NCBI GenBank assembly: GCA_937913075.1 | Contig: CALEPU010000270.1 | Coordinates: 1-13,838, forward strand | Length of the DNA stretch: 13,838 nt | DNA from: an uncultured Clostridia bacterium | GTDB lineage: Bacteria > Bacillota > Clostridia > Christensenellales > CAG-138 | Direction of reading: 5' to 3' | Shown here: piece by piece, positions 1 through 6,491 of the stretch | How the letters are laid out: every line of letters begins with the position of its first letter | How positions within the stretch are numbered: position 1 is the stretch's first letter | Notes under the pieces: model-generated | Told to the model about the DNA's origin: nothing | Seen by the model: the letters and a program-made list of their open reading frames with translations, nothing else | The model's database searches: none | Program-made: the position numbers and the translations under genes

Positions 1-129
1 CTTCCCGCTCCCGTCATAGACATTCGTGATCAGGACCGGGAGGCCGCAGTTCTCTTTGGCCGCCAGCACGGCCGCCTTGGATTCATAGCTGTCGCTCATC
101 GTCTCGATCAGGACCAGATCCGCGCCGAC
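1..129 (-). pseudogene. Fragment of a homocysteine S-methyltransferase (MetH N-terminal-type) domain
   Basis: Read on the minus strand, positions 120 down to 1 give DLVLIETMSDSYESKAAVLA, then AKENCGLPVLIT. The ETMSD...EAKAA-VLAAKEN...LPV-VT pattern is typical of the homocysteine-binding barrel of cobalamin-dependent methionine synthase and related S-methyltransferases, which methylate homocysteine to methionine in the cytosol. The frame runs off the left window edge, so the C-terminal side may continue. Upstream it stays open only to a stop near 259, and nothing resembling the N-terminal part of the domain precedes it. It is therefore cut on its 5' side where the plus-strand amidase begins, somewhere around 105-140. 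The assignment rests on remembered family motifs over about 40 residues. The cause of the truncation (rearrangement or assembly chimera) is undetermined. Confidence 0.6.
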
Positions 130-196
130 CGCCGCGCCGACTCCGGCGCAGACGCCCGCGGTCACAAACGCTCCCGAATCGGGAACGACCGAAACG

Positions 197-1018
197 GTGA
201 GCTGGAATCCCTCGTGGCAGTATGCCGACCGCTCGGTGATCCATACCGGCTGCGCCACGCTCTATCACACCTCGGCTGAGAACCCCAAGCATTTTACGGT
301 TTGCATCAACGCCGGTCACGGCACGGCCGGAGGCGCATCCGTTTATACGCTCTGTCATCCGGACGGTTCGCCTAAGGTTACCGGCGGCAGCACGTCCCAG
401 GGGAGCATATACGCCGTTGCGGTCTCCTACGGCACGGTCCTGCTGGACGGCACCTCGGAGGCGGCGGCCAATCTTTCTCTCGCAAAAAAGCTCAAAACCC
501 TTTTGCTTAATTACGGCTTCGACGTTTTGATGATACGCGAGTCCTCCGACGTGCAGCTCGATAACGTGGCAAGGACGGTAATGGCAAACAATGTCGCGGA
601 CTGCCATATCGCCCTGCATTATGACTCGACCGAGACAAACAAGGGGCTTTACTGCTGCAACGTGGCGCAGGTCTCGAGCTACCTTAATATGGAGCCTGTC
701 AAGAGCCACCATTTACAGCACGAAGCGTTTGCCGCCTGTATGATAGCGGGCGCGCGCTCCAACGGGGTAAAGATATACGGCTCCGGCTCGTTTGAGTTCG
801 ATCTTACGCAGACCTCATACTCCACCGTTCCCTCGGTAAACATCGAGGTGGGCGACAAGGCCTCGGATATCTCCTCCTCGGGGCAGTACGCGGTTGCGCT
901 CGGGCTGCTTTACGGCGTGATAAATTATTATAGTTCCTGTGTTTCGTCCGGCGGTGCCGCGGAGCATATACCCGCACCGCAGGCTGCCGCGGCGGAGCCG
1001 CTCTGCTCCGTAAGATAA
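197..1018 (+). CDS. N-acetylmuramoyl-L-alanine amidase (Amidase_3 type), N-terminus missing
   Basis: This is a zinc amidase that would cleave the bond between N-acetylmuramic acid and L-alanine in peptidoglycan outside the cell. Numbering from GTG 197, the zinc ligands are visible as H41 (in NAGHG), E88 (in GTSEAAANL) and H141 (in CHIALHYDS), with the catalytic glutamate at E217 (in SVNIEVGD), so the catalytic domain is complete. It is preceded by the WNPSWQYADRS stretch often seen before this domain in clostridial amidases. The frame is open further upstream to 89 and reads as a Pro/Thr/Ala-rich linker (PTAAPTPAQTPAV), but then hits a stop at 86-88. No signal peptide is found in any plus frame, although a secreted enzyme needs one. 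GTG 197 is only the first usable start codon in the frame; the true start has probably been lost at the left-edge junction. The tail after about residue 240 is Ala/Pro-rich and low in complexity. Confidence 0.85.
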   Translation: MSWNPSWQYADRSVIHTGCATLYHTSAENPKHFTVCINAGHGTAGGASVYTLCHPDGSPKVTGGSTSQGSIYAVAVSYGTVLLDGTSEAAANLSLAKKLKTLLLNYGFDVLMIRESSDVQLDNVARTVMANNVADCHIALHYDSTETNKGLYCCNVAQVSSYLNMEPVKSHHLQHEAFAACMIAGARSNGVKIYGSGSFEFDLTQTSYSTVPSVNIEVGDKASDISSSGQYAVALGLLYGVINYYSSCVSSGGAAEHIPAPQAAAAEPLCSVR

Positions 1019-1065
1019 TGAGACACGGGCAAAATATATTATCCATTTTTCGGCAGTGCTCTTTA

Positions 1066-1093
1066 TTGTTCTTTTGATATGTGTTATTATATA
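1066..1093 (+). promoter_or_regulatory. Possible promoter of the dockerin gene
   Basis: TTGTTC (1066-1071) and TATATA (1088-1093), 16 bases apart, lie in an AT-rich patch upstream of the dockerin gene. Other pairings are possible in this AT-rich stretch (for example TATTAT at 1085-1090), so the exact boxes are uncertain. Confidence 0.3.
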
Positions 1094-1106
1094 TCCGTAT
1101 TGTTAT

Positions 1107-1139
1107 AGCCGTTGAGCAGGCAAATAACGCTCAACGGCT
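1107..1139 (+). promoter_or_regulatory. Perfect 11-bp hairpin in the 5' untranslated region of the dockerin gene
   Basis: AGCCGTTGAGC (1107-1117) and GCTCAACGGCT (1129-1139) are exact reverse complements around an 11-base loop. No T-tract follows on the plus strand, so it is a poor intrinsic terminator. It lies between the likely promoter and the ribosome binding site, where it could stabilise the mRNA or bind a protein. Its role is unknown. Confidence 0.6.
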
Positions 1140-1178
1140 TGATGATCCACCATACCAAAATGAAAGGAACCTACAAGT

Positions 1179-3014
1179 ATGAAAAGACTTACGGCAATTG
1201 TCATAGCGCTCGTTATGGCGCTGGCAGTTCTTCCCGCGCTCGGCTTTGCGGACGGCGTACATTCCGTCACCTATTCCGGCACAGAGCTCAACTTCGTCGG
1301 TAAGGAGCTCGGCTCCACGAGCTTCTATTATCTCGACGTTTCCGAAGGCTCCGCTATGTTCAGCGGTCACTGGCTCATTGACTATCCCGAGGAGATAGTC
1401 ACCATTACCAACAATTCCGTCACATGGAACGGCGGCGTTGCGGCGCAGGTCGCGGCCACATGGGACGACGAGGAGGCTTGGTCCGACAAGCCCGCCTTCG
1501 TCTGCAACCCTGAATATGAGGGTCAGACCGGCGGCAAGCCCGTTGGCGAGGCGGGCAATATATACGCCAACTGCGGCATGTACCTCACCAGCGGTGAGTA
1601 CGGCGGCTTGCTGATGGGCGGTCACATGATCAGGCTCACCATGCGCTATGACCGCGTGCCCTATTTCTCCGAGTGCAGCCAGGATGAAAACGGCTGGTAT
1701 GTTGAGGTTCCCACAGTGGTTCTCGAGTCCACCTATTTCATCACCACCTCCAGCTATGCTACTCATGAGGAGATAATAAGCGTTCCCGGCAAGCTCTACT
1801 GCACCCCGCAGGAGGATCCCTTCTTCGGCGGCACGCTGACCGTCAACTACGTCTATGAGGACGGCACCGAGGCCGCTCCCTCCATCGTTCAGGAGTATGA
1901 GCAGGGCGTCGAGTACAGCATCGAGTCTCCCTTCATCGTTCAGTACGATCCCGATATCGCGGTCGTTGAGGGCGTTATGCCCAATGAGGACGTGACCGTT
2001 ACCGTTACCTACTCTCCCAAGACCAATTACTCCGTAACCTACACCGGCGCAACGGTCGACGCAACCGACAAGGCTGTCGGCGATACCTTCCACTGGACTC
2101 TCGGCGTATCCGAGTATTCCTATATGTTCAGCGGTCATTGGCTCGTAGATTATCCCGAGGAGTACTTAACTCCCACCGGCTGCACCGTTACCTGGACCGG
2201 CGGTCTTACCTATCTTGTCAACCAGACCTGGGATGACGAGGAGGCCTGGTCCGACAAGCCCGCCTTCGTCTGCAACATGATCTACGAGGGTCAGACCGGC
2301 GGCAAGCCCATAGGCGAAGCCGGCAATATGTACTCCAACATCGGCATGTACCTGACCTCTGCCGACTTCTACGGCTTGCAGATGGGCGGCAACATGGTAA
2401 GGCTCACCTTCACCGTCAACGAGCTGCCTCCCGCAAACTGCGTCGAGCAGGATGAAAACGGCTATTATATCGAGATCCCCGTTGAGGTGTTCGAGAGCAC
2501 CTGCTTCGTTGCGATGCAGCCCAACGAGACCGGCGCCGGCTATATCCCCGTATATAAGCCCCATGACGAGATCATCGTCGTTCCCGGCAAGGTATACGTC
2601 ACCCCTGCCGAGCCCGTTTACGGCTACACCGTAACCTTCTACGGTCTTGACAACGCGGTGCTCGGCACCGAGACCGTGCTCGAGGGCGAGGCTGCGACCG
2701 CTCCCGAGGCTCCCGAGGTAGTCGATAACGAGAACGGCACCTGGATCTTCTGCGGCTGGGACGTTGAGTTTGACAACATCACCGCCGACACCGAGGTACA
2801 CGCCGTCTATTATCTGCTCGGCGACACCAACCTCGACGGCAACGTCACCGCAAACGACGCGCTGCTCTCCATGCGTTATGCCCTTGGGCTCATTGACCTC
2901 AACGACGTCCAGCTCAAGGTCTCCGACGTTGACTTCAGCAACGACGTCACCGCAAACGACGCTCTCAAGGTCATGCGCTACGCCCTCAATCTTATCCCCA
3001 GTCTCGTAGACTGA
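1179..3014 (+). CDS. Secreted dockerin-containing protein with a duplicated ~190-residue domain
   Basis: This is a 611-residue exported protein. Residues 1-24 form a signal peptide (MKR, hydrophobic core, ALGFADG). Residues about 28-213 and 284-478 are two copies of one domain, sharing FSGHWL-DYPEE, WDDEEAWSDKPAFVCN, EGQTGGKP-GEAGN, CGMYLTS/IGMYLTS and DEIIVVPGK-like segments. A MucBP-like beta segment (about 218-280, VNYVYEDGTEAAP) links them. An InlB/Flg_new-like repeat (about 482-545, ending TEVHAVYYL) comes next. Residues 547-605 are a type I dockerin with two calcium loops: D549/N551/D553/N555/D560, and the weaker D583/D585/S587/D589/D594, each followed by the NDAL--MRYAL helix. Dockerins bind cohesins, so the protein is probably mounted on a scaffold or at the cell surface; no cohesin or glycoside hydrolase is seen nearby. 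The duplicated domain may be a cohesin-like beta sandwich, but I do not recognise it. ATG 1179 has AAAGGAA at 1163-1169. Confidence 0.85.
   Translation: MKRLTAIVIALVMALAVLPALGFADGVHSVTYSGTELNFVGKELGSTSFYYLDVSEGSAMFSGHWLIDYPEEIVTITNNSVTWNGGVAAQVAATWDDEEAWSDKPAFVCNPEYEGQTGGKPVGEAGNIYANCGMYLTSGEYGGLLMGGHMIRLTMRYDRVPYFSECSQDENGWYVEVPTVVLESTYFITTSSYATHEEIISVPGKLYCTPQEDPFFGGTLTVNYVYEDGTEAAPSIVQEYEQGVEYSIESPFIVQYDPDIAVVEGVMPNEDVTVTVTYSPKTNYSVTYTGATVDATDKAVGDTFHWTLGVSEYSYMFSGHWLVDYPEEYLTPTGCTVTWTGGLTYLVNQTWDDEEAWSDKPAFVCNMIYEGQTGGKPIGEAGNMYSNIGMYLTSADFYGLQMGGNMVRLTFTVNELPPANCVEQDENGYYIEIPVEVFESTCFVAMQPNETGAGYIPVYKPHDEIIVVPGKVYVTPAEPVYGYTVTFYGLDNAVLGTETVLEGEAATAPEAPEVVDNENGTWIFCGWDVEFDNITADTEVHAVYYLLGDTNLDGNVTANDALLSMRYALGLIDLNDVQLKVSDVDFSNDVTANDALKVMRYALNLIPSLVD
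1260..1817 (+). repeat. First copy of the duplicated domain in the dockerin protein
   Basis: This copy encodes residues 28-213. Its most conserved block (1461-1508, WDDEEAWSDKPAFVCN) differs from the second copy (2229-2276) by only two synonymous third-position changes, although the flanking parts have diverged much more. Confidence 0.8.
2028..2612 (+). repeat. Second copy of the duplicated domain in the dockerin protein
   Basis: This copy encodes residues 284-478 and is slightly longer near its C-terminal side (an extra segment around residues 446-461). It keeps the same order of motifs as copy one, so the pair arose by tandem duplication within the gene. Confidence 0.8.
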
Positions 3015-3039
3015 TGCCCGAACCGAATTAAACAATGCA

Positions 3040-3069
3040 ACGGCGTCCGCTTCGGCGGGCGCCGTTTTT
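3040..3069 (+). terminator. Rho-independent terminator after the dockerin gene
   Basis: An 11-bp stem (3040-3050 with 3055-3065, one G-T wobble) closes a TTCG tetraloop in the stabilising C(UUCG)G context and runs into five Ts (3065-3069). It lies 26 bases after the stop codon and separates the dockerin gene from the next operon. Confidence 0.9.
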
Positions 3070-3125
3070 ATGGAGCATGCCTCGGCACGCACTAAGCAAA
3101 AGCCTCCCCGCATAAAAAATCGCTA

Positions 3126-3154
3126 TTGTGCAAGGGGAGCGATTATGCTATAAT
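3126..3154 (+). promoter_or_regulatory. Sigma-A-type promoter of the HprK-like/PqqD/peptidase/ABC operon
   Basis: TTGTGC (3126-3131) is followed after exactly 17 bases by a perfect TATAAT (3149-3154). The predicted start near 3161 gives a leader of about 24 bases ending in GGAGGT (3171-3176). A 7-bp dyad, AATCGCT (3118-3124) with AGCGATT (3138-3144), brackets the -35 box and could be an operator. Confidence 0.85.
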
Positions 3155-3184
3155 ATGCGGTAGTAAATGTGGAGGTAGCGGCAT

Positions 3185-3895
3185 TTGTACAGAATAGCCG
3201 ACGTGCTCGTTGATTGTCGGGACTGCGGTGAGCGGTTCCGCCGTCAGGCAGTACCCTATTTGGCGGAGGCAGGCTGCGGCACTCCGGATATAAGCTTTTC
3301 CGTCACGCAGGCGGAGGCGGAGTCCGGTATGGCGCAATCCTCGCTGAACGAGGACGACTGCCGATACATAATCTCCGGCATGCGCTTTTATTTTGAGCTT
3401 CTGCCCTTCGGCGGGTTCATGCTGCACAGCTCCGCCGTCGCGGTCGACGGCGCGGCATACCTCTTCTCCGGTCCTTCCGGCGTGGGAAAGTCCACCCACA
3501 CAGGCAACTGGCTCAGGCTTTTAGGCGAGAGGGCGCACATTTTAAACGACGACAAGCCCGCGATAAAGCTCTGCGGGGACAGGTTCTTCGCCTATGGCAC
3601 GCCTTGGAGCGGCAAGCACGATCTGAGCCGCAACGAGGGGCTGCCGCTTGCCGGCGTCGCCTTTGTCGAAAGGGCGGAAACAAACTCGATACAACGCATC
3701 CCACCCCTTGAGGCTGCGGGGCTTCTGCTCTCGCAAACAGTTCGTCACATAAGGGCGGAGCGTATGAATATTTTGCTCGAGCTTATTGATAAGCTCGTTG
3801 CCGAGGCGCCGGTTTACCGGCTGCGCTGCACGGCCGATATTTCCGCCGCTGCACTATCTTATGAAGCTATGAGGGGTGTTTTTGATGAAAATTAA
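3185..3895 (+). CDS. HPr kinase-like P-loop protein (peptide-kinase-type relative of HprK)
   Basis: This 236-residue cytosolic protein carries the core of the HPr-kinase fold: HSSAVAVDG with H81, a Walker A loop GPSGVGKST at 96-104, and NDDKPAI with D122/D123. These match the His, P-loop and Asp-Asp of HprK. It is shorter than true HprK (about 310 residues), lacks its N-terminal domain, and has T in place of E after GKS. Stand-alone kinases of this type phosphorylate peptide precursors in some lasso-peptide clusters, so a peptide or protein substrate is plausible but unproven. TTG 3185 is chosen as start because GGAGGT lies 8 bases upstream and no in-frame ATG fits better. It is the first gene of a four-gene operon and overlaps the PqqD-like gene by 11 bases. 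Confidence 0.75.
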   Translation: MYRIADVLVDCRDCGERFRRQAVPYLAEAGCGTPDISFSVTQAEAESGMAQSSLNEDDCRYIISGMRFYFELLPFGGFMLHSSAVAVDGAAYLFSGPSGVGKSTHTGNWLRLLGERAHILNDDKPAIKLCGDRFFAYGTPWSGKHDLSRNEGLPLAGVAFVERAETNSIQRIPPLEAAGLLLSQTVRHIRAERMNILLELIDKLVAEAPVYRLRCTADISAAALSYEAMRGVFDEN

Positions 3896-4148
3896 GGAAG
3901 GCTTTGTTTTAAAGAACGTTGCCGACGCCACGATAGTCGTGCCCACGGGCAAGACCTCGCTCGACTTCAACGGCATGATAACCTTAAACGATACCGGCGC
4001 CTTCCTCTGGCGTCTTCTCGAGGATGAGACTACGGAGGAGCAGATGCTCGCCGCAATGCTCAAGGAGTATGACGTTGACGAGGCTACTGCGCGTACAGGC
4101 ATCGCGCGTTTCGTTGCAAAGCTTGCAAACGAGGGGCTGCTCGTATAA
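3885..4148 (+). CDS. PqqD-like RRE-fold protein
   Basis: This 87-residue protein has the PqqD pattern: LNDTGAFLWRLLEDETTEEQ, then EYDVDEATARTGIARFVAKL and a final NEGLLV. PqqD and related RiPP recognition elements bind the leader of a precursor peptide and present it to modifying enzymes, so this is the strongest hint that the operon acts on a peptide. ATG 3885 is preferred over the upstream GTG 3876 because GAGGGG (3871-3876) lies 8 bases before it and the family starts near this point. It overlaps the end of the kinase-like gene and its TAA is directly followed by the ATG of the peptidase gene, so translation is probably coupled throughout. Confidence 0.85.
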   Translation: MKIKEGFVLKNVADATIVVPTGKTSLDFNGMITLNDTGAFLWRLLEDETTEEQMLAAMLKEYDVDEATARTGIARFVAKLANEGLLV

Positions 4149-4646
4149 ATGTGCCCGCATGATTCAAGGTCGCATACGGCTGCTTTGGACGAGCTCTTCC
4201 CGCTCTTTTCGGAAAAGCTCGCTCAGGGAGGCAGGGTCAGCTTCTCTCCCAAGGGGACAAGCATGCTGCCCATGCTTCGCGTCTATGGCGACACCGTCAC
4301 GTTAAAAGCGCCTCCTGCCCGAATTAAAACGGGCACGGTGGCTCTTTTTGTATCAAAAAACGAGGACGGCAGCAACAAATACATACTCCATCGCCTTGTG
4401 AGGCAGAAGGGCGAGGAGCTTTATTTCTGCGGCGATCACCGCAGGGAATTCGATCCGCCCGCAGAAAGAGCCGATATAGTCGGCGTTGTCGAAAGCTACG
4501 TCTCGCGCGGGCGCGAGCATACGGTTCGCGAGCTGCCTTACAGACTATACAGCCGATGGATGGTGCTGACGGCAAGACACCGCGGCGCCGCTTTGAAGGC
4601 GCAGGACGTCGTTTACAGGGTTTGGAAAAAGCTGCGCCGCAGCTAA
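4149..4646 (+). CDS. Small S24/S26-family peptidase with a Ser-His dyad
   Basis: This 165-residue protein is related to type I signal peptidases. PKGTSMLPML carries the nucleophile S38. The second catalytic position is H81 in YILHRLV, as in the ER/archaeal/SipW type, not the Lys of bacterial LepB. A CGDHRREFDPP motif near residue 94 matches the conserved GD-N/D region. Unlike LepB or SipW it has no visible transmembrane helix at either end, so it may act in the cytosol or be recruited by a partner such as the ABC exporter. In this operon a likely job is leader removal from an exported peptide; that is inference. Its start codon abuts the PqqD stop (TAAATG), with GAGGGG at 4130-4135 as a distant ribosome site. 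The last 40 residues are basic. Confidence 0.75.
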   Translation: MCPHDSRSHTAALDELFPLFSEKLAQGGRVSFSPKGTSMLPMLRVYGDTVTLKAPPARIKTGTVALFVSKNEDGSNKYILHRLVRQKGEELYFCGDHRREFDPPAERADIVGVVESYVSRGREHTVRELPYRLYSRWMVLTARHRGAALKAQDVVYRVWKKLRRS

Positions 4647-4657
4647 AAGGTGTTATT

Positions 4658-6424
4658 ATGACTGACAAGGGCAAAAACAAAAGCTCCCTCCGCTGGCTCA
4701 CCGCCAAGCTCAAAAAGCATATACCCGCGGTGATCGCGCTTTGCGTTATGCTTGCGGCGGTATCGGTGCTTTCGGTATCCATGTCGCTGTTCATGGCGAA
4801 CGCTATCGACAGCGCCGCGGGCAGCATTGCCTCCGTCAAAGCCGGCGGCGAGCCCAAGCTCGGTCGGACGCTCACGTATCTCGGCATAATGGCGGGAGTG
4901 ACCTTGGGCGCAATACTGCTGCGCTTCTTTTCAAAGCTGCTCCAAACGAGGGTGCAGCAGCGCATGGAGATGACGCTGCGCTCTTCGCTTTTAAGCGGAA
5001 TAATCAGCCGCGATTATATGAGCGTCACCGCGCACCACAGCGGCGACCTTATGAACAGGCTCACAAATGACGCCGGCGTTGTCGCAACGGCTGCCGCTGC
5101 CATATTGCCCTCGCTTGCCGAGCTTATGGCAAGGCTCGTTTTCGCCTTTGCCATGCTGCTTTATTTCGATTGGGTATTCGCTGCGCTGGCTGTCGGCGCG
5201 GCTTTGTTTGTGTTCATCGGCTCGCTTTTCTTCCGCCCCTTATTAAAAAGGCTGCACAGGCGCGTGCAGGAGACCGAGGGCGATACAAGGTCCTTCATGC
5301 AGGAGGTCATCGAAAATCAGCTCGTCGTGCGCGTGTTCAAGGCGGAGGGCAGCATAATGGCGCGCACCGACGACTTGCAGGAAAAAAGCTTTGCCGCCGC
5401 AATGAAGAAACGCCTCGTTTCCATATCGGCGGGAGAGGGGATATCGTTCGTTTTCACCCTCGGCACGATAGCCGCGCTGTGCTGGGGCATTTTGAGCCTT
5501 GCGGGAGTTTTCGGCGCGGAGCGGGCGATAACCTATGGCACGCTCGCCGCTGTTTTGCAGCTCGTTTCGCAGGTGCAGTCTCCGTTTGCAAGGCTCTCGG
5601 GCGTGCTGCCGCAGTATTTTGCGATGACCGCCTCCGCGGAGCGCCTTATGGAGGTCGAGGGGCTGCCGCCCGAGCAGGGCGATGCGGACCGCGATGCGCC
5701 GCGTGACTTTTACGATATCGAATTAAGAGACGTCTCCTTCGGTTACAACAAGCGCAGCGCCGGGCATTCCGTGCAGGAAGCCTCCGGCAGCAAAGCCGCG
5801 GCAGAGGACGCGAGGATAACCGTGCTCGATAAGGCAAGCGTGCGCATAAGCAAGGGCGATTTTATAGCTATAACGGGCATCTCCGGAATAGGCAAGAGCA
5901 CGCTTATGAAGCTTATGCTCGGCGTTTACCGTCCCGAGAGCGGGGATATCGTCATCAATACCCCGCATGGCGCGCGCCGTGCCGACGCCTCCACGAGGGG
6001 GCTTTTTGCCTATGTGCCGCAGGGCAATCTGCTGCTCTCCGGCACCGTGAGGGAGAACATCACCTTCATGCGCGGCGGCATTGACGACGCCGAAATAATG
6101 CGCGCCGCATATATCGCCTGCGCGGACGACTTTATCAAGGAGCTGCCCCATGGGCTCGACACCGTCATAGGCGAGCATGGGCTCGGGCTTTCCGAAGGAC
6201 AGGCGCAGCGCCTTGCAGTAGCACGCGCGGTTTTAAGAGGCGCCCCTGTGCTGCTGCTTGACGAAGCTACCTCGGCTCTCGACGCCGATACCGAGCGGCG
6301 CCTTTTGGCAAGGCTTCGCGACTCTGCAAGCTCAACGGTGCTCATAGTCACGCACAAGCCCGCAGCTCTGTCGGTATGTGAGCGTGAAATGCGGATAGAC
6401 GAGGGCAAGATAATAATAAACTGA
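4658..6424 (+). CDS. ABC exporter, fused membrane and ATPase domains
   Basis: This 588-residue half-transporter of the ABCB/MsbA type works as a dimer in the inner membrane. Residues about 20-325 hold the six-helix export domain. The ATPase domain has Walker A GISGIGKST (407-415), Q-loop Q455, signature LSEGQ (511-515), Walker B VLLLDE (531-536) and H-loop H566, so it should be active. There is no N-terminal C39 peptidase domain, so any leader cleavage must come from a separate protein such as the adjacent S26-type peptidase. Residues about 366-386 form an unusual Ala/Ser/Glu-rich insert between the first strands of the ATPase domain. ATG 4658 is chosen because AAAAGGTG lies just upstream (4645-4652); a longer frame from 4556 overlaps the peptidase gene. 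The cargo is unknown; the operon suggests a modified peptide. Confidence 0.88.
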   Translation: MTDKGKNKSSLRWLTAKLKKHIPAVIALCVMLAAVSVLSVSMSLFMANAIDSAAGSIASVKAGGEPKLGRTLTYLGIMAGVTLGAILLRFFSKLLQTRVQQRMEMTLRSSLLSGIISRDYMSVTAHHSGDLMNRLTNDAGVVATAAAAILPSLAELMARLVFAFAMLLYFDWVFAALAVGAALFVFIGSLFFRPLLKRLHRRVQETEGDTRSFMQEVIENQLVVRVFKAEGSIMARTDDLQEKSFAAAMKKRLVSISAGEGISFVFTLGTIAALCWGILSLAGVFGAERAITYGTLAAVLQLVSQVQSPFARLSGVLPQYFAMTASAERLMEVEGLPPEQGDADRDAPRDFYDIELRDVSFGYNKRSAGHSVQEASGSKAAAEDARITVLDKASVRISKGDFIAITGISGIGKSTLMKLMLGVYRPESGDIVINTPHGARRADASTRGLFAYVPQGNLLLSGTVRENITFMRGGIDDAEIMRAAYIACADDFIKELPHGLDTVIGEHGLGLSEGQAQRLAVARAVLRGAPVLLLDEATSALDADTERRLLARLRDSASSTVLIVTHKPAALSVCEREMRIDEGKIIIN

Positions 6425-6455
6425 CCGAAGCCCTATGCAAGAGCCATTGCTTCGG
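6425..6455 (+). other. Weak inverted repeat after the ABC exporter gene
   Basis: CCGAAGC (6425-6431) and GCTTCGG (6449-6455) can form a 7-bp stem around a 17-base loop directly after the stop codon. No T-tract follows, so it is at most a partial barrier to transcription into the uridine kinase gene. Confidence 0.35.
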
Positions 6456-6491
6456 CATGATACATATTAAGCTTTACGGAGGGAATACTGT

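Noticed and set aside
1131..3113. Two long minus-strand open frames (335 and 315 residues) opposite the dockerin gene
   Set aside because: They are antisense shadows created by the GC-rich codon use of the plus-strand gene. They lack recognisable motifs, and their mutual similarity merely mirrors the duplicated domain. The plus strand has a signal peptide, a dockerin and a ribosome binding site.
3070..3184. Possible RiPP precursor peptide ahead of the HprK-like gene
   Set aside because: The only plus-strand ATG frame of any length here encodes 12 residues (MPRHALSKSLPA), lies upstream of the promoter and has no ribosome site. A similar 11-residue frame after the exporter is equally unconvincing.
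4556..4657. Longer exporter start overlapping the peptidase gene
   Set aside because: The extra 34 residues are basic and unlike exporter N-termini. ATG 4658 has its own AAAAGGTG site and follows the peptidase stop.
6425..6455. Intrinsic terminator after the ABC exporter
   Set aside because: The stem is short, the loop long and no T-tract follows, so I list it only as a weak inverted repeat.
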